This document shows, piece after piece, positions 54,878-64,000 of a DNA stretch of 64,000 nucleotides. The position numbers and the translations under genes are program-made. Each line of letters opens with the position of its first letter. Within the stretch, counting starts at the first letter, position 1. This stretch comes from Parachitinimonas caeni (GTDB lineage: Bacteria; Pseudomonadota; Gammaproteobacteria; Burkholderiales; Chitinimonadaceae), in assembly GCF_030129945.1 (NCBI RefSeq), contig NZ_JARRAF010000010.1, positions 62,001 to 126,000 of the forward strand, in the 5' to 3' direction. Under the pieces are notes generated by a model. The model was given only the letters and a program-made list of their open reading frames with translations, was not told the origin of the DNA and made no database searches.

Positions 54878-56029
54878 ATGGCTTACGGTCGGATCAAGCC
54901 CTCGGATGTGCATATCGGTCGCCCGCTTCAGTGGGATGTCTTTGACGAAAAGGGCAACCTCCTTTTAGGCAAAGGCCATGTAATCAGCAGCGAAAACCAG
55001 CTGGTGCGACTACTGCAGCTTGGCATGTTTGCCGACAACGCAGCCCTGCAGCGCAGCAGGGGCGATGTCGTCATCGACGAAACACTGCCACCCTCCACCG
55101 TAACCCTGCTTCTGGTTGCGAGAAAAAAACTGGAAACCCTGTTTACCCAGCTCGAACAAGCGACACTTGAAGACAATTTTGTTGCCCGGATGCATGAGAT
55201 CGTCGCGCATGTGGAAGGTGGCTGCAGCGTCAATCCGAATGTTGCCCTGGCGATGATTCTGCTGCGACAGGATGGGCGTTACGCCATCCGCCATATGGTC
55301 AACGCTGCCGTGGTGGTCAATCTGGTTTGCAAAAGCATGGGGAAGACCGAAGACGAACGCCGCCGGATCGTCGCTGCCACTCTGAGCATGAACTTCGGCA
55401 TGATGGACTATCAGGACAAGCTCAAGCAGCAAACCACGCCACTCACTCCCGAGCAACGTGCCGAGCTGGAGCAGCATCCGTTTAAAAGCCGTGAACTCCT
55501 TGCCAACGCTGGTGTACTGGACGAACTATGGCTTACCGCCGTGCTGCAGCACCATGAATACATCGACGGTTCCGGCTACCCCGGCAAGCTCAAAGGTGAC
55601 AGCGTATGCCAGGAAGCCCAGCTGGTTTCCCTCGCTGACCTGTTCTGTGCTCGCGTCACACCCAGGGCATATCGGGCAGCAGTTGCATCCAATGTCGCCT
55701 TGCGCGGCATCCTGCTTGATCGGGGCAAAGCGTTCAACCCGCTGCTGGCCGCCCACTTCATTAAAACATTGGGCATCTACCCGGCAGGCATGATGGTCAA
55801 ACTGGCCAATGGTGAAATCGGCCTGGTTTCAGAACCCACCGAAAAAGCCAACTGCCCGATAGTCTCCAGCTTCATCGGCCCTCGGGGTGCCCCGCTGACC
55901 ATCGTGCTGAAACGGGATACCAGCCTGGATCTGTACGCCATCCGCGAAACCGTCGATCCAAAATCCTTTGCGGTACATATCAATATGGAAAACATCTGGG
56001 GATCTGCCGCAGTGGAGTACCGGATTTAG
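54878..56029 (+). CDS. HD-GYP domain protein with degenerate active site
   Basis: The 383-residue protein has an N-terminal domain of about 115 residues (KPSDVHIGRPLQWDVFDEKGNLLLGKGHVI, a DUF3391/PilZ-like start) and a C-terminal HD-GYP domain. HD-GYP enzymes cut cyclic di-GMP. Here His139 (RHMVNAA), HHEYIDGSGYP (His225, His226) and ADLFCAR are present, but the central HD pair is replaced by Met171-Asn172 (LSMNFGMMDY instead of LLHDIGK). It is therefore probably inactive as a phosphodiesterase and may be a sensor. A strong AAGGAG site precedes the ATG. Confidence 0.85.
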   Translation: MAYGRIKPSDVHIGRPLQWDVFDEKGNLLLGKGHVISSENQLVRLLQLGMFADNAALQRSRGDVVIDETLPPSTVTLLLVARKKLETLFTQLEQATLEDNFVARMHEIVAHVEGGCSVNPNVALAMILLRQDGRYAIRHMVNAAVVVNLVCKSMGKTEDERRRIVAATLSMNFGMMDYQDKLKQQTTPLTPEQRAELEQHPFKSRELLANAGVLDELWLTAVLQHHEYIDGSGYPGKLKGDSVCQEAQLVSLADLFCARVTPRAYRAAVASNVALRGILLDRGKAFNPLLAAHFIKTLGIYPAGMMVKLANGEIGLVSEPTEKANCPIVSSFIGPRGAPLTIVLKRDTSLDLYAIRETVDPKSFAVHINMENIWGSAAVEYRI

Positions 56030-56231
56030 CCACCGCCTCGATTGCGCCCCCTCCTGCCGAATCATCTCCCCCACCCAACGCTTGCCGCCACCGCGAAGCC
56101 TTGGCAAGCTTGAAACCCAATCAGATCCGACCGATGCTGGCCTCTATTGACCTATTGCCTCCGGACACAAAACGTCAATCGAGCCAACATGGCCAGAATC
56201 TAACCACCCTGCATACTAGAAAGCCCGAAGC

Positions 56232-57095
56232 ATGTTAATCGACGCCGCCCAAAGCACCTTGTTGATTGTTGATGTTCAACAAAAGCTCCTGCCCGCCGTT
56301 GCCGAGGCCACAGAAACTACGGCCAACCTGCGCTGGCTGATCCGCATCGCCAATACCTTGTCGATACCAACCGTCTTTTCCGAGCAATACCCACAAGGTC
56401 TTGGCGCCACCCTGCCCTGCCTGCTGGAAGCGGCCAATAATGCTCCAGTAGTCATCAAAACCCTGTTCTCCTGCGTCGATGCCAGTTGCCTCAACGGCTC
56501 GCCGGTCGAGCAAAGCAGTCAGATCGTTGTGGCCGGCATCGAGGCACACGTATGTGTTCTGCAAACGGTGATTCATCTGCTAGCCATCGGAAAGACGGTT
56601 TATGTGGTAGCCGATGCCGTGTCATCGCGCAACGAGCACGATAAAGCGCTGGCGCTGGAACGCTTGCGCGGTGCCGGCGCCCATATCGTCAGCCGGGAGA
56701 TGGTGTTGTTCGAATGGCTGCGCGATTCACGCTCGACCCACTTCAAGGAGATTTCACGCGAATATCTGCAAAAACCACCAGGCCTGAGCTTTGCCGATGC
56801 CTTGACCACGCTGCCCACCACGGCTCACCTGTCCGGATTACAGCTATGGCGGGATGGCAAGCTGGAAGCCGTCATCGAAAACAAACCCGGCCAGACCGGT
56901 TCACTTGCTATCTATCACGCCTTGTTCCAGCGCTATCGTTCCATCACGCCCAAAGCCGCTCGCGCCGGATTGGCGATGTATGGCGAGCATGTCGCCGATG
57001 CTCAGGCTCATCCGGGCAAACATCCCAATATCGACAGACTGCTGGCTCTGGAACTGGTAGGCGGTGGCTTCGGCGTCAGGCTGCTACCCCTATGA
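56232..57095 (+). CDS. Isochorismatase-family hydrolase fused to a DUF2322 domain
   Basis: The 287-residue protein starts with an isochorismatase-like domain (about 1-180): LLIVDVQQKLLPAV with the catalytic Asp, KTLFSCVD with the Lys, and VVAGIEAHVCVLQTVIHLL with the nucleophile Cys. Residues about 190-287 (LSGLQLWRDGKLEAVIENKPGQTGSLAIYHALFQRY ... HVADAQAHPGKHPNIDRLLALE) fit DUF2322, normally a free protein of about 100 residues with unknown role. The fusion suggests they work together. The stop overlaps the next start (ATGA). Confidence 0.82.
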   Translation: MLIDAAQSTLLIVDVQQKLLPAVAEATETTANLRWLIRIANTLSIPTVFSEQYPQGLGATLPCLLEAANNAPVVIKTLFSCVDASCLNGSPVEQSSQIVVAGIEAHVCVLQTVIHLLAIGKTVYVVADAVSSRNEHDKALALERLRGAGAHIVSREMVLFEWLRDSRSTHFKEISREYLQKPPGLSFADALTTLPTTAHLSGLQLWRDGKLEAVIENKPGQTGSLAIYHALFQRYRSITPKAARAGLAMYGEHVADAQAHPGKHPNIDRLLALELVGGGFGVRLLPL

Positions 57096-58369
57096 GCAGG
57101 CTCGACCGCGCGGCGGCATCGCTTCGCGCTGCAGACCTGCCTGCCCGCAGGTGGCTAAACCTGCTCTGCCTGTTATCGGCGAATTGGCTGGCTGCCTGTA
57201 CCGCGCCGCAAGCCCCTCCTGTAATCAAGCCACCTGTCGCACCCGCAACAGATCCATGGGCCGCACCGTTACCACTCGTCAGAAACCTGAGTGGCTTTCC
57301 GGTATTGCAAAGCCAGTATCCCAACCATGATGGCCAGCCTTACCTCTCAGTCATCCTGAAGCAAACCTATACCCGTACGGCGGATCAGTCCTTACAGCTC
57401 GCCCTGCCGCAACCGCCCTTGCAAATCGACGACGAAATGAGTCGCAACGACTGCACGGCAGCCTTGATTCGCCCTGGAGAGCTTGCCCCACTCAAGCTGG
57501 CAACCGACGTGATGATTACCGGAACCGCCCATGCCCCGCAGGGCAAACCTGCGACCGAATGGAAAGTGGGCCTGAAGATGGGTGACGATAGTCGCAATTT
57601 GCACCTTACCGGACCTCGCTGGTGGCTCAAGGATAAGAACAACTGGAAGCTGAGCAAACCGAGTCCGATGAGTGCCTTGCCGCTCAGCTACGACTACGCA
57701 CAAGGCCGACGCGACGCGGGTTGTGGCCTGGGCAGCTTCGCCCACAATCGCACCGGAATGGGCTGGTATACCCTTGCCGAGCGCAAGGAAGCAAAAAAGC
57801 TCGCCGCGCCACAGATCGAATGGGACGAAAAGCGGGTTAGCGTCATTGACCGATTTACCCAGCTGGCAGGTTTCGCACCGGTCGCCCCCAACTGGTGGGC
57901 CCGCGCAATCTACGCTGGTGCCAAACCCTGTGAAGTGCCGTGCAAAAAGCTGGAATCAGATTTTGATTTCAATTTCTACAGCCAGGCCAACCCGGCACTC
58001 CGATTCAACTTTCTGAAAGGCGATGAAGCAATCACGCTGGAGGGAATGAGCCCGCAGGGGCCGCAAGTCTGGCGCCTGCCGGGTGATCGACCCCACCTGC
58101 TGCTGCATGAACGTGCAGGAGGCCAACGCCCACAAGCCATGCGACTGGATACGGTGCTGATAGAAAACGACCGCAACCGTCTGACGTTGATCTGGCGGGC
58201 AGTGTATCTCCCCACTCCGTCCCTTGTGGCGACGGAAGTCCGTCTGTTACGTAAAGAAGAACTTCAGGCAAGCGATGGCGCAATAGCCGGACCAACCAGA
58301 GAACTGATGGAAAAATTGAAGCAGTCATTACAGCCAGGGTACCCAGGCTACTGGTGGCCGGCCATTTAG
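57092..58369 (+). CDS. DUF2169-like protein with lipoprotein signal
   Basis: The 425-residue product starts at ATG 57092, overlapping the isochorismatase stop; an open frame runs back to 56714 only within that gene. It has a possible lipoprotein signal (LNLLCLLSANWLAAC; lipobox LAAC). The body follows DUF2169: LKLATDVMITGTAHAPQGKPATEW, LTGPRWWLKDK, MSALPLSYDYAQGR, and a C-terminal LDTVLIENDRNRLTLIWRAVY. DUF2169 proteins are usually soluble partners of type VI secretion effectors, and no type VI gene is nearby. A terminator follows at 58410. Confidence 0.72.
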   Translation: MSRLDRAAASLRAADLPARRWLNLLCLLSANWLAACTAPQAPPVIKPPVAPATDPWAAPLPLVRNLSGFPVLQSQYPNHDGQPYLSVILKQTYTRTADQSLQLALPQPPLQIDDEMSRNDCTAALIRPGELAPLKLATDVMITGTAHAPQGKPATEWKVGLKMGDDSRNLHLTGPRWWLKDKNNWKLSKPSPMSALPLSYDYAQGRRDAGCGLGSFAHNRTGMGWYTLAERKEAKKLAAPQIEWDEKRVSVIDRFTQLAGFAPVAPNWWARAIYAGAKPCEVPCKKLESDFDFNFYSQANPALRFNFLKGDEAITLEGMSPQGPQVWRLPGDRPHLLLHERAGGQRPQAMRLDTVLIENDRNRLTLIWRAVYLPTPSLVATEVRLLRKEELQASDGAIAGPTRELMEKLKQSLQPGYPGYWWPAI

Positions 58370-58409
58370 GTGATCGGGGTGGTATGGCTATCCCCCCGTG
58401 ATCAGAATG

Positions 58410-58436
58410 AAGCATTCCCGACATCCGGGAATGCTT
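58410..58436 (+). terminator. Terminator after the DUF2169 gene
   Basis: An 11-bp stem (AAGCATTCCCG with CGGGAATGCTT), ACATC loop and following T run, 40 bases after the stop codon. Confidence 0.9.
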
Positions 58437-58492
58437 TTTAACTTCTCAAGAAAGCGAATGCAGGAATCAGTATTTGACGGGGTCGCTGGCGG

Positions 58493-58957
58493 TTACGTCG
58501 TACTCGGCTTCTGTGTACGGGCAACGAATTCGCCATCAAAACGGGCAGCCATGCCATTACCGGCCCAGATCTCTACCGTGACGGCCAGTCTGCCAATTCC
58601 ACGTCGGGTCAGTATCTTGGCAAAGGCGGCAGCTGCCTCTGCATGACACGGAATGGCTCTCGCAATGAAATCCGACTCAACCGGCTTCAAATACTCGGTA
58701 GCCCCACGCTGGATGACAATCTCGACGGGTCCAAGATCATGCAGATCAGTCAACCGCAACACTTCGCACCAGCCGGCCAGTGTGGCCAGGGCTGCGATGC
58801 TGCCACCAAACCCTGTTCCCTTGTCGTTACGATTGGGGGCTAATGGCGCGAAAAGCTGCAGATGGCCATCTGCATCCAACTGGGCCTGAACAGCCATCGG
58901 CGCCGCCAGAGGAATACCCGAGCTGATCAGACTTTGCCATGTTGCAGCATTTCGCAT
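58493..58957 (-). CDS. Thioesterase-like protein (YiiD C-terminal family)
   Basis: The 154-residue protein fits the YiiD_C putative thioesterase family, a hotdog fold: LQLFAPLAPNRNDKGTGFGGSIAALATLAGWCEVLRL near residues 34-70, then ATEYLKPVESDFIARA and the closing beta strand VEIWAGNGMAARFDGEFVA. N-D-K-G-T-G-F-G-G is the family signature. It probably cleaves an acyl-CoA or acyl-ACP. It lies 8 bases after rhlE and is likely read with it. Confidence 0.82.
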   Translation of the reverse strand: MRNAATWQSLISSGIPLAAPMAVQAQLDADGHLQLFAPLAPNRNDKGTGFGGSIAALATLAGWCEVLRLTDLHDLGPVEIVIQRGATEYLKPVESDFIARAIPCHAEAAAAFAKILTRRGIGRLAVTVEIWAGNGMAARFDGEFVARTQKPSTT

Positions 58958-58965
58958 CGACTGCC

Positions 58966-60381
58966 TCAGCGCTTACCGACTGGTGGCAACAGCAAAGCCG
59001 CTACAGGGCGTTGAGGACGCTGACCGAAGCGGATCTCGATCGCGGCGCTGATCTGCGCCTTGCCACCAATCAGGGCGGCAGACTCGGTTCGCGCCACACC
59101 AACCCGACCGGTTGCAGGCATCGAACGGGGCGATGCCGTTGCCGAGGGAAAGGCGGCCGGATCTTTCGGCAAAGGAGCACCGCCGCGTGAGAACCCCGGT
59201 ACTGGGGTTAGAGGCAAATCACGCTTGAGCAGCTTCTGAATGGCCTGGAATTGCCTCTCTTCTTCCGGGCTGACCAGCGAAATCGCAACGCCCGACGAAC
59301 CGGCACGGCCAGTGCGGCCGATACGATGCACATAGTCCTCAGGCGAACCTGGCAGCTCGAAGTTCACCACAAACGGCAGCTCCGAAATATCCAGGCCACG
59401 GGCGGCAATATCCGTCGCAACCAGCACGCGCAAGCTGCCTTCCTTGAAGGCTGCCAAGGCGGCCATGCGGGCCTGCTGGGTGCGATCACCATGAATTGCT
59501 TCTACCAGAAAACCATCACGGGCAAGTTCTCGCGCCAGGCGATCAGCCCCCTGTCGCGTGCGGCAGAATACGATGACCTGCTGCATCTGGTGCATGCGGA
59601 TCAAATGCGCCAGCAAGGCACGCTTGCGCGGCGCATCAACCGGATGCAGATACTGGGCCACCGACTCATTGGCACTATTGCGACGGGCCACCTCGATCGT
59701 TTCCGGCGCATGCATGAAGTCTTCGGCCAGCTTTTTGATTTCCGGCGCAAAGGTAGCCGAGAACAGCAACGTCTGTCGCTGCTTGGGCAACAGGCTCATG
59801 ATCTTGCGAATATCCAGGATGAAGCCCATGTCGAGCATGCGGTCGGCTTCGTCCAGCACCAGCACTTCCACTTGCCCCAGAGAGACGGTTTTCTGCTGGA
59901 TATGGTCGAGCAGCCGTCCCGGCGTAGCCACGAGAATCTCGACCCCATCGCGCAGGGGCTTAACTTGGCCATTGATATCCACCCCGCCAAACACAGCCGT
60001 GGCGCGCAGAGGGATGTACTTGCTATAGGTTTGGACGCTGTCGAATACCTGATCACACAATTCACGGGTTGGGGTGATGATCAGCGCACGGACAGGGTGC
60101 TTGGCTGGCGACACGCTGTTGTTGGCATGTTTTTGCAGCCGATGCAGGATAGGTAAAGTAAAAGCTGCCGTCTTACCGGTGCCAGTTTGTGCGGCGCCCA
60201 TCACATCGCGCCCGGACAGAACGGTCGGAATCGCCTTCTGCTGAACGGGTGTGGGGCTGGTGTAGCCCTGCTCCTCCACGGCACGTAGCAGCTCAGCCGA
60301 CAGGCCAAGTTGTGCAAATGTCAGGGAAGAGGGAGCGTGAGGTCCGGAATCGGACGGTAGTTCTGAAGCCGCCTGTTGCAT
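58966..60381 (-). CDS. rhlE: DEAD-box RNA helicase RhlE
   Basis: The 471-residue protein has the full helicase core: Q motif ([26 protein letters not shown]), motif I AQTGTGKT, motif II DEAD in [14 protein letters not shown], motif III SAT, and motif [13 protein letters not shown] Pro/Ala-rich basic tail follows. RhlE-type helicases remodel ribosome precursors and mRNA. ATG 60381 was chosen; a GTG five codons earlier is possible. It is divergent from prmB. Confidence 0.93.
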   Translation of the reverse strand: MQQAASELPSDSGPHAPSSLTFAQLGLSAELLRAVEEQGYTSPTPVQQKAIPTVLSGRDVMGAAQTGTGKTAAFTLPILHRLQKHANNSVSPAKHPVRALIITPTRELCDQVFDSVQTYSKYIPLRATAVFGGVDINGQVKPLRDGVEILVATPGRLLDHIQQKTVSLGQVEVLVLDEADRMLDMGFILDIRKIMSLLPKQRQTLLFSATFAPEIKKLAEDFMHAPETIEVARRNSANESVAQYLHPVDAPRKRALLAHLIRMHQMQQVIVFCRTRQGADRLARELARDGFLVEAIHGDRTQQARMAALAAFKEGSLRVLVATDIAARGLDISELPFVVNFELPGSPEDYVHRIGRTGRAGSSGVAISLVSPEEERQFQAIQKLLKRDLPLTPVPGFSRGGAPLPKDPAAFPSATASPRSMPATGRVGVARTESAALIGGKAQISAAIEIRFGQRPQRPVAALLLPPVGKR

Positions 60382-60534
60382 GGAAATTGATGACACCTTG
60401 GGCGCGGATAAACGGCGAAATATAAGCGATCGACGCCGTTCGTGAAACCTGAAACGGCCTCACTGCGGCATTTTCGAGACAGTTTGCCACACGCTTGGGC
60501 TAAACTGGAGTGTTGTCCGACCAATGGATTCGCC

Positions 60535-61476
60535 ATGCAACCGATACCCTCCCCAGCCGAACCGAACCTGTTTCAAGATGCTTCGGCACATCTCATTACC
60601 ATTCGAGACCTGCTGCGTTTTGCTGTTTCTCGCTATGAACAGGCTGAACTGTTTTTTGGTCACGGCAGCAGCAGTGCCTACGACGAAGCAGCCTGGCTGA
60701 TCCTGCGTGCCCTGCATTTGCCAGCCGACCGCCTGGAGCCGTTTCTTGATGCCAGATTACTGCCTGCCGAGCGCGATACCTTGCTCGGCCTGATCAAGGC
60801 CCGTGTCGAAACCCGCAAGCCGGCAGCTTATCTACTGAATGAAGCCTGGTTGGGTGACTACCGTTTTTATGTCGATGAACGGGTCATTGTGCCGCGTTCA
60901 TTCATCGCCGAACTGATCCGCGATGAAGCTTTACTGCCTTGGATCGAATACCCCGAGCTGGTGAACCGGGCGCTGGACCTGTGTACAGGCTCGGGCTGCC
61001 TCGCAATCATGCTGGCCGATGCCTTCCCCGATGCCGAGGTGGATGCTGTCGATATTTCCCCGGATGCCCTGGCGGTTGCTGAGATCAACGTCAAAACCTA
61101 CGGCCTGCAAGACCGCGTAGCGTTGGTGATGAGCGATATGTTCAATTCGCTGGAAGGCCGATACGACTTGATCATCAGCAACCCACCTTATGTTGACGCG
61201 CCGTCGGTAGCCGAGCTGCCAGCGGAATACCTGCATGAGCCAGAGCTGGCACTTGGCAGCGGTGAGGATGGTCTGGATGCCGTTCGGGAAATCCTGACCA
61301 GAGCGCCAGACTTCCTCACGGATCAGGGAGTGCTGGTGGTTGAAATCGGCCACAACCGTCTGGTGCTTGAAGCCGCCTTCCCCGAGTTGCCATTCAACTG
61401 GATGCCAACCAGTGGCGGGGATGGCTTTGTATTTGTCTTGAGTCGCGGCGACCTGCTGGACCTCGCCCCGCTGTAG
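60535..61476 (+). CDS. prmB: Ribosomal protein L3 glutamine methyltransferase
   Basis: The 313-residue protein has an N-terminal helical domain (ITIRDLLRFAVSRYEQAELFFGHGSSSAYDEA, typical of PrmB and not of PrmC) and a Rossmann methyltransferase domain with LDLCTGSGCLAIML (AdoMet binding) and NPPY (binds the target glutamine amide). It methylates L3 during ribosome assembly. I chose ATG 60535, since the extension to 60442 overlaps the rhlE promoter side and is not conserved in type. Confidence 0.93.
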   Translation: MQPIPSPAEPNLFQDASAHLITIRDLLRFAVSRYEQAELFFGHGSSSAYDEAAWLILRALHLPADRLEPFLDARLLPAERDTLLGLIKARVETRKPAAYLLNEAWLGDYRFYVDERVIVPRSFIAELIRDEALLPWIEYPELVNRALDLCTGSGCLAIMLADAFPDAEVDAVDISPDALAVAEINVKTYGLQDRVALVMSDMFNSLEGRYDLIISNPPYVDAPSVAELPAEYLHEPELALGSGEDGLDAVREILTRAPDFLTDQGVLVVEIGHNRLVLEAAFPELPFNWMPTSGGDGFVFVLSRGDLLDLAPL

Positions 61477-61518
61477 CTGTAGGGCAAACCGGTAACCAAG
61501 ACCATCCAAGGAGGCATC

Positions 61519-62118
61519 ATGAGCTGCCTGAATGTGGGAATCCTGTTATTCGACGACGTCGAGCTGCTGGACTTTGCCGGCCCTTATGAGGTGTTTTCGG
61601 TCGCCGCAGACAGGCAGCAACCGCCGCCCTTCAAGGTCTTCACGGTCGCACGCCAGAATTGGCCCGTGCGCTCGGTCAACGGCCTGACGGTCAATGCCGA
61701 CTATCACTTCTCCAACTGTCCCACCATCGACCTGCTGGTCATTCCCGGCGGGAATGGCATGCGGCAGGAAATCACCCGGCCAGATGTGGTGGAATGGGTC
61801 AGGGAGCGTGCGAGTCTGGCTCGTCATGTCATGAGCGTCTGCTCGGGGGCCAGGCTGCTTGCGGCAGCCGGACTACTCAAGGGGCAGTCAGCCACCACCC
61901 ATCACGAAGTGGTCGATGAACTGGCCCGGCAGGCGCCAGATGCAACCATCATCGCAGGTGCCCGGTTTATCGAGTCGGGCAAAATCTTCAGCTCGGCCGG
62001 CATCTCGGCAGGCATTGATCTGTCTTTGTATCTCGTTGCCAAGCTGTGTGGAAATGATGTCGCCACCGACTCCGCCCGATATATGGAATATGACTGGCGC
62101 CATCGGCATGCGGGTTGA
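61519..62118 (+). CDS. DJ-1/PfpI family protein
   Basis: The 199-residue protein has the DJ-1/PfpI fold: VGILLFDDVELLDFAGPYEVFSVA, then LLVIPGGNGM, and the nucleophile elbow VMSVCSGARLLAAAGLL (Cys), followed by TTHHEVVDEL. This version resembles isonitrile hydratase and transcription regulator-type members that lack a regulator domain. The substrate is unknown. A GGAGG site precedes the ATG. Confidence 0.88.
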   Translation: MSCLNVGILLFDDVELLDFAGPYEVFSVAADRQQPPPFKVFTVARQNWPVRSVNGLTVNADYHFSNCPTIDLLVIPGGNGMRQEITRPDVVEWVRERASLARHVMSVCSGARLLAAAGLLKGQSATTHHEVVDELARQAPDATIIAGARFIESGKIFSSAGISAGIDLSLYLVAKLCGNDVATDSARYMEYDWRHRHAG

Positions 62119-62127
62119 TGGCGAGGC

Positions 62128-62922
62128 TCAGTGATTGCGGGCCGGGATGGGCGCATCCACCGATACTGGCGCCTGCCCGGTCAGACCGTGGCGGATCAAA
62201 ATGCGGTCGTACACGCCGTTTGCGCGGATCCGGCTTAGTCCATCGTTGAACTGCTGCATGAGCAAGCGGCTTTCCGGATAACTACGGGATACCAACAGCC
62301 GGTTATGGCCAACCAGATTCAAAGGCGGTTCGAGCACCCCGAACGAGGCAGACTCCTTGGGAAATTGGGTATTGATGTGGTGCCAGCCAACCACATCATT
62401 CATTGGCACCAGATCCACGCGACCAGCCCGTAGCTTGGCAATACTCTGTGCTTCGGTGGTCGCATAGTCGAGATTCAGGCCAAGGCGGCCGAACTCTTCC
62501 AGATACCACTCGCCTCTGATCACACCCAGCGTATAAGGCCGCAGCTCATCCAGTCTGGCATAGCTTGTCCGGCTCGACCATTTGGGCCGGAAAAAGAACA
62601 ACCGGCCGGTTGTTGTCAGCAAGGTATCGGAGAACTCGAACCTGGCCAGTCGTGCGTCGGTCTTAAGGTAAGGAAATGCAGCAAATACGCTGCCCTTTTC
62701 AACCATCGCCTCGGCGATCGGCCAGCTGACGAACTGAATGCTCACTTCATAACCCGCCTCCTTCATCGCCATGCGCACGATCTCGGTCACCGGTCCCATA
62801 TCCGGCGCAGACTGCGAGACAAACGGGGGCCACTCCCCTGTGACCAGAGAAATGACCGGCGCAGCCTTGCTGACAGCCATAGCACCGATTGCCGCGCCAA
62901 ACACCACGCCACGCCAATCCAT
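62128..62922 (-). CDS. Periplasmic solute-binding protein, family 3-like
   Basis: The 264-residue product has a short signal peptide (VVFGAAIGAMAVSKAAP) and the family 3 fold: GEWPPFVSQSAPDMGPVTEIVRMAMKEAGYEVSIQFVSW, AFPYLKTDARLARFEFSDTLL, the linker LGVIRGEWYLEEFGRLGLNLDYATTEAQSIAKLRAGRVDLVP and a C-terminal FNDGLSRIRANGVYDRI. I chose ATG 62922 behind AGGGGGG; the frame to 63057 lacks a site. No transporter partners are adjacent. Similar orphans lie at 28754 and 32870. Confidence 0.78.
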   Translation of the reverse strand: MDWRGVVFGAAIGAMAVSKAAPVISLVTGEWPPFVSQSAPDMGPVTEIVRMAMKEAGYEVSIQFVSWPIAEAMVEKGSVFAAFPYLKTDARLARFEFSDTLLTTTGRLFFFRPKWSSRTSYARLDELRPYTLGVIRGEWYLEEFGRLGLNLDYATTEAQSIAKLRAGRVDLVPMNDVVGWHHINTQFPKESASFGVLEPPLNLVGHNRLLVSRSYPESRLLMQQFNDGLSRIRANGVYDRILIRHGLTGQAPVSVDAPIPARNH

Positions 62923-63113
62923 TCGCCCCCCTCTCCGCGCACTTCGGTCCACGACACACCCACACACAGACGCGCATGAAATGCGACAAACAGTTAAGTA
63001 GTCAGCCTTTCTACTGACAGTATAGATGGCTCGACAAGCAGCAAACTGGCAGATCAACCGCTGCCACCCAATGTCGCAAGGCAGCCACTGGCACGCGCTG
63101 TTAAAATCTCTTT

Positions 63114-64000
63114 ATGAATACTCCGTCTTTTGTCCATTTGCGCCTGCACAGCGAGTTCTCGATCAGCGACGGCATTGTCCGGCTCGATGATGCGGTCAAG
63201 CGCGCCAAATCTCTGGACATGCCGGCATTGGGCGTCAGTGATCTGATGAACCTGTTCGGCATGGTGAAGTTTTACAAAGCCTGTCGCGGTGCCGGCATCA
63301 AGCCCGTCGTGGGGCTGGATGCCTGGCTCGAAAACGAAGCAAACCCCGACCAACCTTACCGCCTGCTGATGTTCGCCAAGAACCGCACCGGCTATCTGCG
63401 CCTGTGCGAGCTGATTTCGCGGGCTTATCGGACCAATCAGCACCGGGGCCGTGCGGAGCTGCGCCGCGTCTGGCTGGAAGAAGGCGACAACAGCACGCTG
63501 ATCGCCCTGTCCGGTGCGCAACTGGGTGAAGTCGGCATGGCTCTCGCTCACGGCCAGCTCGATAACGCCCGTTCGGCCGCGCGTTATTACGCAGCGCTGT
63601 TCCAGGATGCCTTCTATATCGAACTACAGCGTACCGGCCAGCCGGGCGTCGAGGCCGTGGTGCAGTCCAGCCTCGCCCTGGCAGCCGAACTTGATCTGCC
63701 GGTTGTGGCAACACACCCGATCCAATTCCTCGACCCCGATGACTTCAAGGCACATGAAGCGCGTGTCTGTATTGCTGAAGGCTATGTCCTGGCGGACAAG
63801 CGTCGGCCGCGTCACTTTGCCGAAAGTCAGTACTTCAAATCGACCAGCGAAATGCTGGCGCTGTTTGCCGACATCCCTGAAGCACTGGCCAACACCGTTG
63901 GCATCGCCCAGCGCTGCAATCTGACCGTTCAGCTGGGCAAGAACTACCTGCCGCTGTTTCCAACGCCCGATGGCATGTCGCTGGACGACTACCTGATCCA
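63114..64000 (+). CDS. dnaE: DNA polymerase III alpha subunit, N-terminal part (partial)
   Basis: From ATG 63114 the frame runs open to the window end, about 295 codons. The start MNTPSFVHLRLHSEFSISDGIVRLDDAVKRAKSLDMPALGVSDLMNLFG is the PHP domain of DnaE. KFYKACRGAGIKPVVGLD, AFYIELQRTGQPG and VVATHPIQFLDPDDFKAHEARVCIAEG follow, all typical. It replicates the chromosome. In DnaE the PHP site is often inactive; here several usual His residues are replaced (for example SDLMNLFG where active forms have TDHG). The rest lies outside the window. Confidence 0.96.
   Translation, partial: MNTPSFVHLRLHSEFSISDGIVRLDDAVKRAKSLDMPALGVSDLMNLFGMVKFYKACRGAGIKPVVGLDAWLENEANPDQPYRLLMFAKNRTGYLRLCELISRAYRTNQHRGRAELRRVWLEEGDNSTLIALSGAQLGEVGMALAHGQLDNARSAARYYAALFQDAFYIELQRTGQPGVEAVVQSSLALAAELDLPVVATHPIQFLDPDDFKAHEARVCIAEGYVLADKRRPRHFAESQYFKSTSEMLALFADIPEALANTVGIAQRCNLTVQLGKNYLPLFPTPDGMSLDDYLI

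Overview
The window looks like a chromosomal stretch of a betaproteobacterium, probably Neisseriales. This placement rests on gene content and protein flavour (purL, ftsK, rhlE, prmB, lplT, exbB-exbD-tonB) and not on a marker gene. It holds the right-hand (late) part of a Mu-like transposable prophage and, to its right, ordinary host genes.

Positions 1 to about 27,830 are the prophage, read rightward: terminase end, DUF935 portal, gpF, gpG, then a cargo block, Mu gpI-type protease/scaffold, a lambda-type D/E capsid pair, a second cargo block, gp36, gp37, tail tube, frameshifted tail chaperones, a 2411-residue tape measure, tail tip and fibre genes, com and a cytosine-5 DNA methyltransferase. 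The tail is of the long flexible type. The right end is probably near 27,827.

The most striking content is the first cargo block (about 3,444-6,822). It contains a DUF2846 lipoprotein, a 631-residue miniature type V effector that by eye is closest to Cas12m (type V-M), and a CRISPR array of nine identical 37-nt repeats plus a degenerate last one, with nine spacers of 34-39 nt. No Cas1, Cas2 or tracrRNA is visible. The RuvC signatures are atypical, so the system may bind and silence rather than cut. Two spacers read as phage-like coding sequence: one resembles a DUF1353 gene like the one this prophage itself carries, another an ATPase Walker B motif. The simplest reading is that the prophage carries a tiny RNA-guided weapon against related phages. 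The second cargo block (about 9,360-11,296) holds a DUF1353 gene and a zinc-ribbon membrane protein on the opposite strand, flanked by a repeated capsid-gene end. Both cargo blocks stop at the same 20-bp sequence followed by a small hairpin directly before the next phage gene.

From 28,037 onward the genes are host housekeeping and transport: maiA, three unlinked family-3 solute-binding proteins, an Lrp regulator, ftsK, purL, a ClpP-like orphan, a peptide ABC transporter operon (binding protein, two permeases, fused double ATPase), exbB-exbD-tonB, two identical tRNA-Arg(ACG) and one tRNA-Ser(GCT), lysC, a DedA protein, lplT, modABC, a degenerate HD-GYP protein, an isochorismatase-DUF2322 fusion, a DUF2169 lipoprotein, a thioesterase, rhlE, prmB, a DJ-1/PfpI protein and the start of dnaE.

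All assignments come from reading translated sequence and recalled family features; no search was run.
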